Source of the DNA: Candidatus Nitrosopumilus sp. SW
GTDB lineage: Archaea > Thermoproteota > Nitrososphaeria > Nitrososphaerales > Nitrosopumilaceae
Direction: 5' to 3'
Assembly: GCF_006740685.1 (NCBI RefSeq)
Contig: NZ_CP035425.1
Coordinates: 1-64,000 of the forward strand
Length of the DNA stretch: 64,000 bases
In this document: positions 8,601 to 19,875 of the stretch, in pieces
How the letters are laid out: every line of letters begins with the position of its first letter
Numbering within the stretch: position 1 is the first letter of the stretch
Notes under the pieces: generated by a model
Seen by the model: only the letters and a program-made list of their open reading frames with translations
Told to the model about the DNA's origin: nothing
Databases searched by the model: none
Translations under genes and position numbers: made by a program

Positions 8601-11600
8601 GTTATTGAAACTGTTCCTGCAGTGTTGGAAATTTCTGACACTGATGCAAATATTGTCACTTCAGGTGATAGAAAGATACTCACATGGACTATAAACTTGA
8701 TTGATGATAAAACTGTCTTAGAGTATACATATTCTGTTCCATTTATCTTTCCAAGTTTGTATGATCTAGGACCACTTGTAATTGATAATGGTAATTTAGT
8801 ATTCACTGAATCAAGAGCATGGTATGTAGCAAATGACCCTGCCACATTAACTGGTTGTGAGGGTGCTGGTCCTACTACGTGTCAAATTGATGAAGAAGTC
8901 ACACTAGTCACAGATCTAATTGAATTGTCTGTCGTAAAAACACTCTCTGACTCTATAGGAACATCTGACACAATTAACACTGTATTTGTTAGAGACCTAT
9001 CTGACTCTATAGGAACATCTGATGCTGTAACAACAACTCAAACATCAAAAACACTCTCTGACTCTATAGGAATATCTGATACAGTTGTCACTGTAAAATC
9101 CATCACAAAAACACTCTCTGACTCTATAGGAACATCTGACACAATTAACACTGTATTTGTTAGAGACCTATCTGACTCTATAGGAACATCTGATGCTGTA
9201 ACAACAACTCAAACATCAAAAACACTCTCTGACTCTATAGGAATATCTGATACAGTTGTCACTGTAAAATCCATCACAAAAACACTCTCTGACTCTATAG
9301 GAACATCTGACACAATTAACACTGTATTTGTTAGAGACCTATCTGACTCTATAGGAACATCTGATGCTGTAACAACAACTCAAACATCAAAAACACTCTC
9401 TGACTCTATAGGAATATCTGATACAGTTGTCACTGTAAAATCCATCACAAAAACACTCTCTGACTCTATAGGAACATCTGACACAATTAACACTGTATTT
9501 GTTAGAGACCTATCTGACTCTATAGGAACATCTGATGCTGTAACAACAACTCAAACATCAAAAACACTCTCTGACTCTATAGGAATATCTGATACAGTTG
9601 TCACTGTAAAATCCATCACAAAAACACTCTCTGACTCTATAGGAACATCTGACACAATTAACACTGTATTTGTTAGAGACCTATCTGACTCTATAGGAAC
9701 ATCTGATGCTGTAACAACAACTCAAACATCAAAAACACTCTCTGACTCTATAGGAATATCTGATACAGTTGTCACTGTAAAATCCATCACAAAAACACTC
9801 TCTGACTCTATAGGAACATCTGACACAATTAACACTGTATTTGTTAGAGACCTATCTGACTCTATAGGAACCTCTGATGCTGTAACAACAACTCAAACAT
9901 CAAAAACACTCTCTGACTCTATAGGAATATCTGATACAGTTGTCACTGTAAAATCCATCACAAAAACACTCTCTGACTCTATAGGAACATCTGACACAAT
10001 TAACACTGTATTTGTTAGAGACCTATCTGACTCTATAGGAACCTCTGATGCTGTAACAACAACTTCTGCTCAAACTAAAACACTCTCTGACTCTATAGGA
10101 ACATCTGATGCTGTAACAACAACTTCTGCTCAAACTAAAACACTCTCTGACTCTATAGGAACATCTGATGCTGTAACAACAACTCAAACATCAAAAACAC
10201 TCTCTGACTCTATAGGAATATCTGATACAGTTGTCACTGTAAAATCCATTACTAAAACACTCTCTGACTCTATAGGAACATCTGATGCTGTAACAACAAC
10301 TTCTGCTCAAACTAAAACACTCTCTGACTCTATAGGAACATCTGATGCTGTAACAACAACTTCTGCTCAAACTAAAACACTCTCTGACTCTATAGGAACA
10401 TCTGATGCTGTAACAACAACTTCTGCTCAAACTAAAACACTCTCTGACTCTATAGGAACATCTGATGCTGTAACAACAACTTCTGCTCAAACTAAAACAC
10501 TCTCTGACTCTATAGGAATATCTGATACAGTTGTCACTGTAAAATCCATTACTAAAACACTCTCTGACTCTATAGGAACATCTGATGCTGTAACAACAAC
10601 TTCTGCTCAAACTAAAACACTCTCTGACTCTATAGGAACATCTGATGCTGTAACAACAACTTCTGCTCAAACTAAAACACTCTCTGACTCTATAGGAACA
10701 TCTGATGCTGTAACAACAACTCAAACATCAAAAACACTCTCTGACTCTATAGGAATATCTGATACAGTTGTCACTGTAAAATCCATTACTAAAACACTCT
10801 CTGACTCTATAGGAACATCTGATGCTGTAACAACAACTTCTGCTCAAACTAAAACACTCTCTGACTCATTAGGAATATCTGATGCTGTAACAACAACAAC
10901 TTCTCAAACAAAGACTCTTTCGGATTCTATTTCTATAGTGATGCCTATATCTCTTGAAACTGGTACTAGTGTAATTATTGATTCTCAAACTAGTACTGTA
11001 ACTTTAGATTCTACCACAAATAAAATTGTAGTTGGAAATACTACTTCCTTAACCGCAATTTCTGTTCCTTCTACAGTTAGTACTCCTATATTAGATCTAG
11101 ATGGAATTGTAAATAGTACTGGTGTATCTGATGCTTTATCTCAAACATTAACAATTTCATCCTCAAATACTGCAGTTGCAACTACTGTTGAACTTGCTAA
11201 TGGTACAATAATTTCGGGAACTAATTGGGATGGTGAATTGACTTTGCCTACTGCAAAATCTACTGGCAGTATTACGATTTCCGGAGTTACAACCAGCTTT
11301 GTTATGGAGTTTGGAGATCCGGATATTACTTTAACATTTAGCACTCCTGTAAAATTAACATTAAATGATCAGGCAGGAAAACGTGCATACATTACAGAAG
11401 GCAGTAATCAAAACGAAATAACTACAACATGTAATTCTAGCAATGTAACTAGTGTAAGCAACATTCCTACATCTTTCCCACAAGCATGTAAAATTAATTC
11501 AGGAAATAATTTGATCATATTGACAAAGACTGCATCCACATTTTCTACTGGTTCCACCACTGTAACTACAACAACTACAACTACCACTGAAGATACTTCT

Positions 11601-13139
11601 TCCCAATCTTCACCAAACCGTGGAGGTAATCGTGGTAGTAGTGGTGGAGGTGGAGGAGGTGGTGGAGGTACCATCTCTGGATCTGGTATAATTGCTGAAG
11701 GTACTCAATTGAAAATATATGAAATTGAATATGATGTATGTACTGATTATAAAGTCAAAATTTTGGCAGGAGTAGATAATGAGGATCCTGAGCTTCCATC
11801 TCATCCTGATGCAAAAATTAGAACTCCATCTAATGGAATTGTTCAGGCATCATTAATGGAGGATCAACCTTTGGCTCCAAGTAAATACTACTATGAAGCA
11901 GGTTTGTCGTCTGGAGATACATTCTTCGTTGCAATAGTAGAAGCATTTGCAGGACGAGTCCCAATTGTTACTCAAAGCAGTATTAATGTTAACGAATGTG
12001 AAGAAATACTTGTAATTAACAAAGATACAACTGAAAGCAGAGTATCTGATGCATCAGATCCAAAATCTCCAAGAATATATGATATAAAATTCAGATTAGG
12101 TGATTCTACAATTGAACGTAGTTCACTTGATACAAATAATTTTGCAGATTCTGAACAATCTATTCATATTACTGGCAATGTTAATTCTCCAACTGACATC
12201 GAAAGAGCTGAATTAAGAGTATCTAACATTGAACAACCAGAATCTGAATATATTGCACTTTTGATGAATTCTAAACACCTCACATCTAATTCTTATGAAA
12301 TTTCGGGTGAAATTACTAAAGATCTTATATCTGAACCTGGAATCAAATATTGGATTAGAGTTACAAATGCTGATGAAAAAGTTCAGGAATCTGGTAAATT
12401 CACTATTAGTACACAACCTGCATATGAAGTGGACGTAAACCTTGATCTGAATGTAAAACAAAATATTGCAAAAGGAAAAATAGTAAATGTTTCAACTGTC
12501 ATAAATAATAATTCAGAAGGTCCATTATTTGGAACACTTCAAGTATTAGTAGATGGAAAAATGCTTTCTGAGAAAACAAAATTATTTGAAACAGGACAAC
12601 AAACAATCAAGATTCCATGGACAATAGAAAAACAAGACTCAAAACTAGAATATGAAATTCAAACAATATTCCAAAGCTACGGTGAAATAATTAAGAGTGA
12701 TACTGTAAAAGTCAAAACCTTTACTGCAAAGAAAGCAATACCTCTATCAGAGTTAACTGAAATCCAATCCATTACGGATGAAAATGGTTCTATTGTAGCA
12801 AGAACTGCTTATCTATATTCATCAACTTATGACACGAGTTTGAAATTCCGAGTAATTGCACCGGATGGTACATGTGTAATTGGAGACACCGCCGAGTGCT
12901 TCATTACTGATTCTACTACTGGTAAAAGAGGTAACTTTGAGAGTATAGTTCTTGATGAGCAAATTATCCGTGTAAGGTATTCCGGGTCAGACAATCCTGT
13001 ACAAAGATTCTCAATAACATCTGTAGATCCAATTGAAGGCAAATGGGACATCAAACTTGAATCTAAAGATGGAAGCCACGTGAGTGAAGACATACTGAAT
13101 GAAACCAAATTGAAGATTACATTCAGAGGAGGCAACTAA
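5673..13139 (+). CDS. Giant secreted/surface repeat protein
   Basis: 2488 aa. In order: hydrophobic signal-like N-terminus (1-28); two hydrophobic segments near 200-220 and 240-265, the second resembling a signal peptide ending in [15 protein letters not shown] x2 (276-297); an N-A-T-S-V-G-S array with N-S-T variants (298-535); [11 protein letters not shown] x3; coiled coil (~675-735); beta-rich Ig/macroglobulin-like region to ~1085; about 34 LSDSIG[T/I]SD repeats (~1090-1750); beta region; Thr-rich and Gly-rich linkers (~1965-2005); a mixed ~480-aa C-terminal domain. No C-terminal anchor or PEFG signal is visible. About 29 N-X-S/T sequons in the first array suggest heavy N-glycosylation. Two ATGs lie at 5669 and 5673; only 5673 is in frame. 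Likely an adhesin or envelope protein; function inferred. Confidence 0.85.
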   Translation: MKGILQNGKIISLNLCMILLFSIITFSITPLEDNTSKIIFPLSKLSEDSFTQTNFDTEKFQIVKTEIDENSNLFQLSLDEEIKITVNEISQEKLVFVKQNMERKAILEKIFFQSNIRSELDKHVFDFMISIMDSNLEILENNIQFIVISDEFIEHDFLNTYLNRLFTSSVISSDYFLSLNLPFNDSLTIHSFNSDDVSIITFSLFAPFFGILFVIPTKEFLIRKKFFKNSISFMFSIFLLTSLVIQPVSDNIVMFVYADSTNSTNLDSYLQSTIIMDPEPGVDDIVMDPEPGVDDIVNVGSVNATSVGSVNATSVGSVNATSVGSVNATSVGSVNATSVGSVNATSVGSVNATSVGSVNATSVGSINSTDTDLLNATSVGSINSTDTDLLNATSVGSINSTDTDLLNATSVGSVNATSVGSVNATSVGSVNATSVGSVNATSVGSINSTDTDLLNATSVGSINSTDTDLLNATSVGSVNATSVGSVNATSVGSINSTDTDLLNSTSVGSVNATSVGSINSTDTDLLNSTSVGSVIMDPEPGVDDIVMDPEPGVDDIVMDPEPGVDDIIMDPEFKNIVLLEPEIISTPILDSTEQTFELSEDATFELEFFDEYDALLSEIEEIESAAQILLTETESSLTELNDPALSTQSFAAVLGMIFSIELFLPSVDAANGNDVEQTKTELESLKQQLESLKIQTASLKQSGNLDEESVKDLKKQLKSILNDIKSTANKLNANDKAQAVKLDKSSHNAKKIVDVDTFDKKQNGKWQDDETEINTEVFDSKGNKVDIKSEIQKNRDGKFTITLLPDDITTPGLYKLKTTFTVNGETHTVEEEFAWGLVSLNTAKSTYQSDEDVEFIIVVLDSEGHPVAGADIFMTVTSPANQITSLSTQNEIVDGKEIGLYEATYHTENVDGIYQVYINAQTTGINTDFNTTFGVTDFVEYDIVRTTQSKIDPTINPNFFDVKIDIESFTGVDTITVIETVPAVLEISDTDANIVTSGDRKILTWTINLIDDKTVLEYTYSVPFIFPSLYDLGPLVIDNGNLVFTESRAWYVANDPATLTGCEGAGPTTCQIDEEVTLVTDLIELSVVKTLSDSIGTSDTINTVFVRDLSDSIGTSDAVTTTQTSKTLSDSIGISDTVVTVKSITKTLSDSIGTSDTINTVFVRDLSDSIGTSDAVTTTQTSKTLSDSIGISDTVVTVKSITKTLSDSIGTSDTINTVFVRDLSDSIGTSDAVTTTQTSKTLSDSIGISDTVVTVKSITKTLSDSIGTSDTINTVFVRDLSDSIGTSDAVTTTQTSKTLSDSIGISDTVVTVKSITKTLSDSIGTSDTINTVFVRDLSDSIGTSDAVTTTQTSKTLSDSIGISDTVVTVKSITKTLSDSIGTSDTINTVFVRDLSDSIGTSDAVTTTQTSKTLSDSIGISDTVVTVKSITKTLSDSIGTSDTINTVFVRDLSDSIGTSDAVTTTSAQTKTLSDSIGTSDAVTTTSAQTKTLSDSIGTSDAVTTTQTSKTLSDSIGISDTVVTVKSITKTLSDSIGTSDAVTTTSAQTKTLSDSIGTSDAVTTTSAQTKTLSDSIGTSDAVTTTSAQTKTLSDSIGTSDAVTTTSAQTKTLSDSIGISDTVVTVKSITKTLSDSIGTSDAVTTTSAQTKTLSDSIGTSDAVTTTSAQTKTLSDSIGTSDAVTTTQTSKTLSDSIGISDTVVTVKSITKTLSDSIGTSDAVTTTSAQTKTLSDSLGISDAVTTTTSQTKTLSDSISIVMPISLETGTSVIIDSQTSTVTLDSTTNKIVVGNTTSLTAISVPSTVSTPILDLDGIVNSTGVSDALSQTLTISSSNTAVATTVELANGTIISGTNWDGELTLPTAKSTGSITISGVTTSFVMEFGDPDITLTFSTPVKLTLNDQAGKRAYITEGSNQNEITTTCNSSNVTSVSNIPTSFPQACKINSGNNLIILTKTASTFSTGSTTVTTTTTTTTEDTSSQSSPNRGGNRGSSGGGGGGGGGTISGSGIIAEGTQLKIYEIEYDVCTDYKVKILAGVDNEDPELPSHPDAKIRTPSNGIVQASLMEDQPLAPSKYYYEAGLSSGDTFFVAIVEAFAGRVPIVTQSSINVNECEEILVINKDTTESRVSDASDPKSPRIYDIKFRLGDSTIERSSLDTNNFADSEQSIHITGNVNSPTDIERAELRVSNIEQPESEYIALLMNSKHLTSNSYEISGEITKDLISEPGIKYWIRVTNADEKVQESGKFTISTQPAYEVDVNLDLNVKQNIAKGKIVNVSTVINNNSEGPLFGTLQVLVDGKMLSEKTKLFETGQQTIKIPWTIEKQDSKLEYEIQTIFQSYGEIIKSDTVKVKTFTAKKAIPLSELTEIQSITDENGSIVARTAYLYSSTYDTSLKFRVIAPDGTCVIGDTAECFITDSTTGKRGNFESIVLDEQIIRVRYSGSDNPVQRFSITSVDPIEGKWDIKLESKDGSHVSEDILNETKLKITFRGGN
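6498..7376 (+). repeat. Coding repeats: EPGVDD blocks flanking an N-glycosylation-sequon array
   Basis: Two 33-bp units ([11 protein letters not shown]) at 6498-6563, then 6564-7277 made of 24-bp units (GSVNATSV) mixed with 48-bp units ([16 protein letters not shown]), then three more 33-bp units at 7278-7376. The same 33-bp unit brackets the array on both sides, with a G-to-A change in the downstream copies. All units are in frame, as expected under selection for an intact protein. Confidence 0.95.
8940..10930 (+). repeat. Coding repeats: SDSIGTSD array with 171-bp higher-order unit
   Basis: The basic units are 18-20 codons built on LSDSIG[T/I]SD. From 8940 they form a three-part higher-order unit of exactly 57 codons (171 bp) at 8940, 9111, 9282, 9453, 9624 and 9795, with a seventh block starting at 9966. 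After about 10060 the pattern changes to a looser mixture dominated by a 60-bp unit ([20 protein letters not shown]). About 34 basic units in total. The nucleotide identity of the higher-order units is near perfect. Confidence 0.95.
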
Positions 13140-13140
13140 T

Positions 13141-15849
13141 TTGAATTTCAATAGAATTACAATTGGAATCATTATTGCTGTGTTGGTAGCAAACCCTGTA
13201 ACTTTCTCCCAAATTCAGGCTCAAGGATCTGATGAAATATTAAATTCAATTCAAAATATCAAGGCAAAAGTTACAGAAATTCAAATGCTTACAGGATTTG
13301 AAGATCCTGGTTTATTAGAAAATCAAATAGATGCAATTGATACAGAATTTTCCATATTAGAAAATAAAATATCAAAAGATGATATAATCGTAGAATATAT
13401 TGGAATTGAATTCACTGAATCGGTAAAACAATGGAATGTTCTAAAAAATATCATTTCCTTTACGCCATTAAATGATAGTAATAAAGAAAAAGTAGATTCT
13501 GTATTAGAATACTTCCAAAACAAAGAAGAAAAATTAAAAATCCTATCCGGAAATATCATTAATGAATTCTCTTCACTAGATAATAGTTATTTCAAACATA
13601 AAGAAATTGCAAAAAATATACAAGAATCAATCAATAACATAAGCATAATTTCAAAAACAGATCAAATTAATAACTATGCAGAAATTCAAAATAATCGAAT
13701 AATAATACAATCAAGTGTTAAAACACTATTACAAATTCCATTAGAAGATAATGAATCCTTGCACATAGAACAGATAATTCCTATTCCTAGGGAGAACTCT
13801 AAATCATTAAATGAATTTGAATTCGTATGGGAATCCGTACAATTAAGATTATTATCAATAGAACAAATTTCTACATCAAATATCTCAATCCAAGAAGGAA
13901 TTACGACAAAATCTGCCACACAGAATCTGATTTCATCCCTTGAAAAATTAGAGAATTCTTGGAAATCAGAATCTAAAGCAGACTTCAATCAACAATCAAT
14001 TTTCATATTAATTGGAGTGATCATTGTTGGAATAATTGTAGTTGGATTGGTTTACAAAAAATTGAGAGTCAAACAAATAGAACCAGAACCAGTTGTAGAA
14101 CCAGAACCAGTTGTAGAACCAGAACCAGTTGTAGAACCAGAACCAGTTGTAGAACCAGAACCAGTTGTAGAACCAGAACCAGTTGTAGAACCAGAACCAG
14201 TTGTAGAACCAGAACCAGTTGTAGAACCAGAACCAGTTGTAGAACCAGAACCAGTTGTAGAACCAGAACCAGTTGTAGAACCAGAACCAGTTGTAGAACC
14301 AGAACCAGTTGTAGAACCAGAACCAGTTGTAGAACCAGAACCAGTTGTAGAACCAGAACCAGTTGTAGAACCAGAACCAGTTGTAGAACCAGAACCAGTT
14401 GTAGAACCAGAACCAGTTGTAGAACCAGAACCAGTTGTAGAACCAGAACCAGTTGTAGAACCAGAACCAGTTGTAGAACCAGAACCAGTTGTAGAACCAG
14501 AACCAGTTGTAGAACCAGAATCCATCCCTGAAATCATTATTGTTATTTTACATGATAATGGGAAATCAACACATCAACAGATCTTTGATAAAATAATCAA
14601 GTATTTACCTTCAACCCAACGTGAAACGATGCGGGCTAGATTAAGTGAATTAAGAAGAAAAGGTTTGATCTCAAGAGGTGATGATGGATTATGGACCCTG
14701 GAAGAAAAAGGATACAAAGAATATGAATCATTGAAAAAAACCCAACAAAATATTCAATCTGAGTCTATTTTACAAGAATATTCTGGTTTAGAAGAAGGTA
14801 TCTATCTATTTAGACATGGGAAATATCAAGATGCAAGTAAATTATTTGAAAATATTCTAAAGGAAAATGATGATGATACTGGTGCACTATACTATAACGG
14901 ACGTTCCCAATCTCATTTGTACAATCATGATTTGGCATTGTATAATTTTGAAAAATTATTAAGTATTGATCCAAAACATATTGATGCACAATATCATCTT
15001 GGAATAGAATTATCTATCATAGGCAAACATGTAGAGTCAATTAATGCATTTGATAAAGTATTGACTATCGACTCCAATCACAAGAATGCATTACTGAACA
15101 AAGGACGTTCCTTGGTAATTCTAAATAAAAACAATGAAGCTATATCTTGTTATGATAAAGTCCTTGAAATTGATGAAAATAATTTGGAAGCACTTTATCT
15201 AAAAGGAATGGCGTTACAAAAAGATCATCAAGAAACTATTGCCATCAAATGTTATGAGCAGATTGTTGCTATTCAACCAGATCATAAACTTGCTCACTAT
15301 AATTTGGGTTTGTGTCTAACTGAAATTGGAGAACATGAAAAAGCTGTTCACTCATTTGATAATGTTTTATCATTAGATCAAAACCATAAAGAATCTATCT
15401 ACCAAAAAGGATTGGTGTTATTGGGAATGGGCGAATTCTTTGAATCTGAAAAATTATTCGATGAAGTTTTGAAATTAGATTCAAAACATTTGGGTGCATT
15501 AGGACACAAAGGATTTGTTTTATCAATGCTTGACAAATATGAGGATTCATTGATTTATTTCGATGATGTGATTAAAGCAGATCCTCTTGATACAAAAATT
15601 TTATCATTTAAGACTTATTCCTTAATGAAATTGAGTCGATTTGATGAAGCTTTTTCAAACTGTAAAAAAATTATTGATTTAGATTCTAGAAATGGTAATG
15701 CACTTTATAATTTATCTAAAATAAGAATCCTGCAAAATAAACCTGAAGATGCCCTTCATTATCTACGACAAGCAATCCAAATCAATCCAAAATATGAACA
15801 AATGTCCCAATCTGAACCTGCATTCCAAGGGGTTTTGACTAGAGAATAA
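13141..15849 (+). CDS. Membrane protein: coiled-coil ectodomain, TM, EPEPVV linker, winged helix, TPRs
   Basis: 902 aa from a TTG start one base after the stop of the giant gene, so almost certainly co-transcribed. Signal peptide 1-28 (ends SQIQAQ); helical coiled-coil region ~30-280; one TM helix ~286-306 followed by basic residues; 24 exact EPEPVV hexapeptides (314-457); winged helix ~460-535 ([31 protein letters not shown]); about nine TPR units to the end (for example [20 protein letters not shown]). The positive-inside rule puts the winged helix and TPRs in the cytoplasm. It could be a membrane-tethered regulator or scaffold that senses the neighbouring surface protein. That role is inference. 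Confidence 0.82.
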   Translation: MNFNRITIGIIIAVLVANPVTFSQIQAQGSDEILNSIQNIKAKVTEIQMLTGFEDPGLLENQIDAIDTEFSILENKISKDDIIVEYIGIEFTESVKQWNVLKNIISFTPLNDSNKEKVDSVLEYFQNKEEKLKILSGNIINEFSSLDNSYFKHKEIAKNIQESINNISIISKTDQINNYAEIQNNRIIIQSSVKTLLQIPLEDNESLHIEQIIPIPRENSKSLNEFEFVWESVQLRLLSIEQISTSNISIQEGITTKSATQNLISSLEKLENSWKSESKADFNQQSIFILIGVIIVGIIVVGLVYKKLRVKQIEPEPVVEPEPVVEPEPVVEPEPVVEPEPVVEPEPVVEPEPVVEPEPVVEPEPVVEPEPVVEPEPVVEPEPVVEPEPVVEPEPVVEPEPVVEPEPVVEPEPVVEPEPVVEPEPVVEPEPVVEPEPVVEPEPVVEPEPVVEPEPVVEPESIPEIIIVILHDNGKSTHQQIFDKIIKYLPSTQRETMRARLSELRRKGLISRGDDGLWTLEEKGYKEYESLKKTQQNIQSESILQEYSGLEEGIYLFRHGKYQDASKLFENILKENDDDTGALYYNGRSQSHLYNHDLALYNFEKLLSIDPKHIDAQYHLGIELSIIGKHVESINAFDKVLTIDSNHKNALLNKGRSLVILNKNNEAISCYDKVLEIDENNLEALYLKGMALQKDHQETIAIKCYEQIVAIQPDHKLAHYNLGLCLTEIGEHEKAVHSFDNVLSLDQNHKESIYQKGLVLLGMGEFFESEKLFDEVLKLDSKHLGALGHKGFVLSMLDKYEDSLIYFDDVIKADPLDTKILSFKTYSLMKLSRFDEAFSNCKKIIDLDSRNGNALYNLSKIRILQNKPEDALHYLRQAIQINPKYEQMSQSEPAFQGVLTRE
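14080..14511 (+). repeat. 18-bp coding tandem repeat, 24 copies
   Basis: Unit GAACCAGAACCAGTTGTA (Glu-Pro-Glu-Pro-Val-Val) occurs 24 times with no change seen, right after the TM segment of the host gene. EP-rich repeats form extended rigid linkers, so this would be a stiff acidic stalk of 144 residues between the membrane and the cytoplasmic winged helix. Confidence 0.97.
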
Positions 15850-15925
15850 TCCGTATTTTCTCTTTGATTTCTGAAAATCACTCTAACCCCAAGAATTTTA
15901 AACTCAAACTAGGGACTCTGAAACT

Positions 15926-17794
15926 ATGAGAATACTGCAACTACACTGTGATAGCATAGAGTATACTCCTACAAAAAAAGAGATCAAGTCAGCTGAGGAT
16001 ATTGAAAACCCTCAAACCCAGAGACTCGAAGAAACCGTAGTTGCATTTGTTGCAATTGAAGATGGCGATGATTCATCCGTTGCAAAAAACGCAATATCTC
16101 AAATAAAAAATTCTATGGAAAAAATTGGATGTAAAAAATTACTACTATACCCTTATGCCCATCTTAGCTCAAATCTTGCAAAACCATCTACTGCAATGTC
16201 TTTGTTACAAGAAATGGAATCAGAAGCATCTGATCTTGAAGTTTCCCATTCTCCTTTTGGTTGGACAAAGTCTTACAAAATTCAAGTCAAAGGACACCCA
16301 TTAGCTGAAAGTTCTAAGGTTGTCACTAAAGATTCTGCTGCTCCTAAGGATGATGACGAAATCACATCTGATGCGCTAAAAGGAGAGTCCACCATTCGCT
16401 CTTACTGGAAAATAATGTCTCCTGATGGAACAATGACTAACATTGGTGATTTTGATTTTTCTAATCACAAAAAATTAGAAGTATTGGCCAAATACGAATC
16501 TGCAAAACAACGTCAAGTTGACGAACCTCCTCCACATGTTGCATTGATGAAAAAACTTGCAATTGCAGATTACGAACCTGCCTCTGATTCTGGAAATATG
16601 AGATTCTTTCCTAATGGCCGTTTAATCAAATCTTTGATTGAACGTTATGTTACTGATAGAGTAAAAGAATATGGTGGATATGAGGTAGAGACTCCAATCA
16701 TGTATGATTCAGAACATCCAAGCATGGTTAGTTACTTTAACCGATTCCCTGCAAGACAATACAATATTGATTCAGAAGGTAAGAAACTCTTTTTGAGATT
16801 TGCTGCATGTTTTGGTCAATTCCTTATGGCAAATCAATTCCAAATGTCTTACAAGAATTTACCCTACAAACTCTATGAGCTTACACGATACAGCTTTAGA
16901 CGTGAACAATCTGGGGAATTGGTAGGGTTAAGAAGACTTCGCGCATTTACAATGCCTGATTGCCATGCATTTTGTAAAGATATTCCACAGGCAGTTGATG
17001 AAATTAAAGTTAGATTTGATTTGTCTCAAAGTGTCCTCAAAGAATTAGGAATTGATGAATCTGATTATGATATGGCAATTCGATTTACTGAGGACTTTTA
17101 CAATGAAAACAAATCCTCTATTGAAGAACTAGTCAAGAAACATGGCAGACCTGTACTAGTTGAAATGTGGAAAGAAAAATTCTTTTACTTTGTTCTAAAA
17201 TGGGAATTCAACTTTATTGATAATTTAGGTAAAGCATCTGCTCTGTCTACTGATCAGATAGATGTTGAAAATGGTGCCAGGTATGGAATTGAATTTGTTG
17301 ATGAAAACAACACTACACAACATCCAATAATTCTACATAACTCCCCAAGTGGTGCAATTGAAAGAATAATCTATGCATTATTAGAAAAAGCTGCATATGA
17401 TTCAAAGAAAGGTAAGAAACCACAACTTCCATTATGGCTTGCACCAACCCAAGTTCGAATAATTCCTCTAAAAGAAGAATTTTACAAATTTTGTAACAAT
17501 CTCCATGATAAGATATCTTCACAAAATGTCCGTGTAGATGTTGATGATAGAAATGAAAGTATTGGTAAAAGAATTCGTGAGGCAGAAAAAGAGTGGATTC
17601 AATACATTTTGGTAATTGGAGAAAAAGAAGCAGGTTCGGAGAATCTTAGTATTCGTGATAGGCAAACCGGAAATGTTCGAGACGTATCCTTTGATGATTT
17701 CCTAAATGAAATTAATCTGCAAACTTCAGGTAAACCATTTACTGGATTAAATCAATCGTCACATCTCTCAAAAAGACCTCAACTAATGGTGTAG
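15926..17794 (+). CDS. thrS: Threonyl-tRNA synthetase, archaeal type
   Basis: 622 aa. The N-terminal ~140 residues (MRILQLHCDSIEYTP...) are the archaeal D-aminoacyl-tRNA-deacylase-like editing domain that removes serine. The class II catalytic core follows, with motif 2 in TRYSFRREQSGELVGLRRLR and a motif 3-like SGAIERIIYALLE. The C-terminal anticodon-binding domain starts near LPLWLAPTQVRIIPL. It charges tRNA-Thr. The start is the first ATG, about 20 bp after a TTTAAA element. The ureohydrolase gene follows after 3 bp. Confidence 0.95.
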   Translation: MRILQLHCDSIEYTPTKKEIKSAEDIENPQTQRLEETVVAFVAIEDGDDSSVAKNAISQIKNSMEKIGCKKLLLYPYAHLSSNLAKPSTAMSLLQEMESEASDLEVSHSPFGWTKSYKIQVKGHPLAESSKVVTKDSAAPKDDDEITSDALKGESTIRSYWKIMSPDGTMTNIGDFDFSNHKKLEVLAKYESAKQRQVDEPPPHVALMKKLAIADYEPASDSGNMRFFPNGRLIKSLIERYVTDRVKEYGGYEVETPIMYDSEHPSMVSYFNRFPARQYNIDSEGKKLFLRFAACFGQFLMANQFQMSYKNLPYKLYELTRYSFRREQSGELVGLRRLRAFTMPDCHAFCKDIPQAVDEIKVRFDLSQSVLKELGIDESDYDMAIRFTEDFYNENKSSIEELVKKHGRPVLVEMWKEKFFYFVLKWEFNFIDNLGKASALSTDQIDVENGARYGIEFVDENNTTQHPIILHNSPSGAIERIIYALLEKAAYDSKKGKKPQLPLWLAPTQVRIIPLKEEFYKFCNNLHDKISSQNVRVDVDDRNESIGKRIREAEKEWIQYILVIGEKEAGSENLSIRDRQTGNVRDVSFDDFLNEINLQTSGKPFTGLNQSSHLSKRPQLMV

Positions 17795-17797
17795 ATT

Positions 17798-18673
17798 ATG
17801 AGTTTCCTTGAATTATACATGAACAAAAATCCCCTGATCACTGCGTCTGATGATGATTCAGAACCTGTAGCAACTGTATTTGGTATTCCATTTGATGCAA
17901 CTCATTCATACAAACCTGGTTGCAGATTTGGCCCTGATGCCATTCGTGACTCTTTTAACAATATTGAAATCTTTCACCCTGAACTCTCTGTAGATCTAGA
18001 GACAGTCAATATTGAAGACTTGGGAAATACCCGTCATACTGTTGTAGCCTCTGAGATGATTGATATGGTAAAAAAAGTGACAACTGAACTTGTTGCAAAA
18101 AAAAGACAGTTGTTTATTTTGGGTGGAGAGCACTCCATTACTTATGGAACATACACTAGTTTTCCAAAAGAAACAGGATATGTCGTCTTTGATGCACATT
18201 ATGATTTAAGAGATGAATTTGCTGATATCCGACTAAGCCATGCATCCTATCTTAGACGTATAGTTGAAGAACGTGGTTCTGAAAATATTTTGCATGTTGG
18301 AGCACGTGCATTTGTAAAAGAAGAATTAGAGTTTTTGACAGAACAAAAAATCAAAATCATCTCAGATAAGGATATTCGAGATGGTAAAGGTCCTCAATTA
18401 CTCAAAGATCATGTTTCAACTTTTGATACTGTATATTCTAGTTTTGATCTTGATGTGCTTGATCCTGCATTTGCACCTGGTGTTGGAAATCCTGAAGCTG
18501 CAGGAATCACTTCTAGAGAATTATTTGATATGATTTACTCTCTTCAAGAAACCAAAGTAATCGGTGCTGATATTGTAGAACTAAATCCATATCATGATAA
18601 TGGTGCTACTGCATCTCTTGCAGCAAAGATAATGTCAACACTGATTGCAATCAATCTGTCTCAAAATCAATAA
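17798..18673 (+). CDS. speB: Agmatinase/arginase-family ureohydrolase
   Basis: 291 aa. The binuclear-manganese signatures are present: GGEHSITYG (~residue 107), DAHYD (~130) and SFDLDVLDPAFAPG (~215). Agmatinase makes putrescine and urea from agmatine, which fits the polyamine need of the deoxyhypusine synthase upstream. Substrate choice (agmatine, guanidinobutyrate or arginine) cannot be settled from motifs. It starts 3 bp after thrS, probably in one transcript. Confidence 0.88.
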   Translation: MSFLELYMNKNPLITASDDDSEPVATVFGIPFDATHSYKPGCRFGPDAIRDSFNNIEIFHPELSVDLETVNIEDLGNTRHTVVASEMIDMVKKVTTELVAKKRQLFILGGEHSITYGTYTSFPKETGYVVFDAHYDLRDEFADIRLSHASYLRRIVEERGSENILHVGARAFVKEELEFLTEQKIKIISDKDIRDGKGPQLLKDHVSTFDTVYSSFDLDVLDPAFAPGVGNPEAAGITSRELFDMIYSLQETKVIGADIVELNPYHDNGATASLAAKIMSTLIAINLSQNQ

Positions 18674-18750
18674 ATTCCAAAAAATTGACTATTGTTTACC
18701 TTGATTTTACTTCTATTCACTTTATTAGCTAGTATTGTTGGGGTTATCAC

Positions 18751-19323
18751 GTGCTAAACAACCTTCGAGATACACTCAAGCCTACTCTTGAAAAGATTGG
18801 AAGAGGATTTGCATCTACTGGATTATCTCCTAACTTCTGGACTGCAGTCGGTTTAGGTGTTGCATTTCTATCTGCAATAGTTTATGGACTAGGAATTGAA
18901 TTTGGATTAATCATTGGAGGTATCTTATTACTTGTTTCTGGATTCTTTGATATGGTGGATGGACAAGTTGCACGTGTTACTGGTAAAACTTCTCAAAAAG
19001 GTTCGTACCTTGATTCAATGTTTGATAAAATTGCAGAGACTGCAATATTTTTAGGAATTCTAGTTGGTGGTTATGCCGAACCATATCTTGTATTGCTTGC
19101 TATTACTTTGTCTTTGCTGGTAAGCTATGCTAGGGCAAAGTCTGATGCACTAAATGTGAAACTACAAGGTGTAGGAATTGGTGAGCGAGCTGAAAGATTA
19201 CTTGTAATTGCAATCATTGGAATTATTGGATTTATGGAGATAGCTGTAATCATCGTAGTGATAATTGCTGCAATAACATTAATTCAAAGAATGATTGTTA
19301 CTGCAAAAAACATCAAAGAATAA
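18751..19323 (+). CDS. CDP-alcohol phosphatidyltransferase (archaeal phospholipid synthesis)
   Basis: 190 aa from a GTG start. The family motif D-x2-D-G-x2-A-R-x8-G-x3-D-x3-D is seen in DMVDGQVARVTGK...GSYLDSMFDK near residues 70-95. There are four or five hydrophobic segments, including a C-terminal pair (LLVIAIIGIIGFMEIAVIIVV). The family joins CDP-archaeol to a polar alcohol or inositol phosphate; archaetidylinositol-phosphate synthase is the likely activity. S26e is convergent 2 bp after the stop. Confidence 0.88.
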   Translation: MLNNLRDTLKPTLEKIGRGFASTGLSPNFWTAVGLGVAFLSAIVYGLGIEFGLIIGGILLLVSGFFDMVDGQVARVTGKTSQKGSYLDSMFDKIAETAIFLGILVGGYAEPYLVLLAITLSLLVSYARAKSDALNVKLQGVGIGERAERLLVIAIIGIIGFMEIAVIIVVIIAAITLIQRMIVTAKNIKE

Positions 19324-19325
19324 GA

Positions 19326-19613
19326 CTATCGTAGTTTTCCACGTTTTCTTCTATTGTCTGCAGATCTGATTTTTAGAATCTTAAAGTGAATTGCACATGA
19401 AATACAGTACCATTTTAGAACTGTAGGTGATGCAATGTATGCTCCCTGTGCTCGTAGTTCTTTTGCTAATGTGTGTTCTACTAGGTTTAGCTTGGATGTG
19501 ACTTTTTTTGCCTTGTCTTTTGGAACGGTTTGTCCACAGTTTGTACATTGTACAACCCCTGAAGATCCTTTTCCTCCTTTTGTACGGCCTCTACTTGCAC
19601 GCTTAAGTGGCAT
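19326..19613 (-). CDS. rps26e: Small-subunit ribosomal protein S26e
   Basis: 95 aa, basic, with the S26e zinc site CTNCGQ (residues ~23-28) and CISC (~71-74). The sequence WYCISCAIHFKILKIRSADN followed by RRKRGK matches the family C-terminus. It is found in eukaryotes and some archaea including Thaumarchaeota. Start ATG at 19613 (MPLKRASRGRTKGGKGS). Confidence 0.92.
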   Translation of the reverse strand: MPLKRASRGRTKGGKGSSGVVQCTNCGQTVPKDKAKKVTSKLNLVEHTLAKELRAQGAYIASPTVLKWYCISCAIHFKILKIRSADNRRKRGKLR

Positions 19614-19742
19614 GACAATAAACTGATTTCCCTACTTATATTCTTGTGGACAATTCTGATAATCTGCCGAATTTATGCCTAAAAATGAACCAAAAATACT
19701 GCATGTTTTAATTCTAGATCGAATAATTTTATTTGAAGAATT

Positions 19743-19850
19743 ATGCGTGGTCTCTGTCATAGTTGTTTTACTTCTGGAGTTGAATTATTCTTGCTAAAAG
19801 GAGCAATTCTTTGTAAAGCCTGTTTTGATAAAAATAATGCAAAAAACTAA
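19743..19850 (+). CDS. Zinc-ribbon microprotein, 35 aa
   Basis: Starts MRGLCHSCFT and ends CKACFDKNNAKN. Two C-x2-C knuckles (C5/C8 and C24/C27) sit 15 residues apart, the spacing of a minimal zinc ribbon. An AT-rich promoter-like region precedes the ATG, and the PfkB kinase starts 25 bp after its stop. Too short for many gene finders; the symmetric knuckles make it credible. Confidence 0.6.
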   Translation: MRGLCHSCFTSGVELFLLKGAILCKACFDKNNAKN

Positions 19851-19875
19851 ATCTGTTATCCTTTGATGAAGAGAA

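Noticed and set aside
10191-10724. Antisense Cys/Ser/Arg-rich open frame in the SDSIG array
   Set aside because: Exists only where the 60-bp unit is in phase; composition is a mirror of the real repeat.
14052-14537. Antisense Gly-Ser-Thr repeat frame
   Set aside because: Shadow of the EPEPVV array with no independent flanking sequence or promoter.
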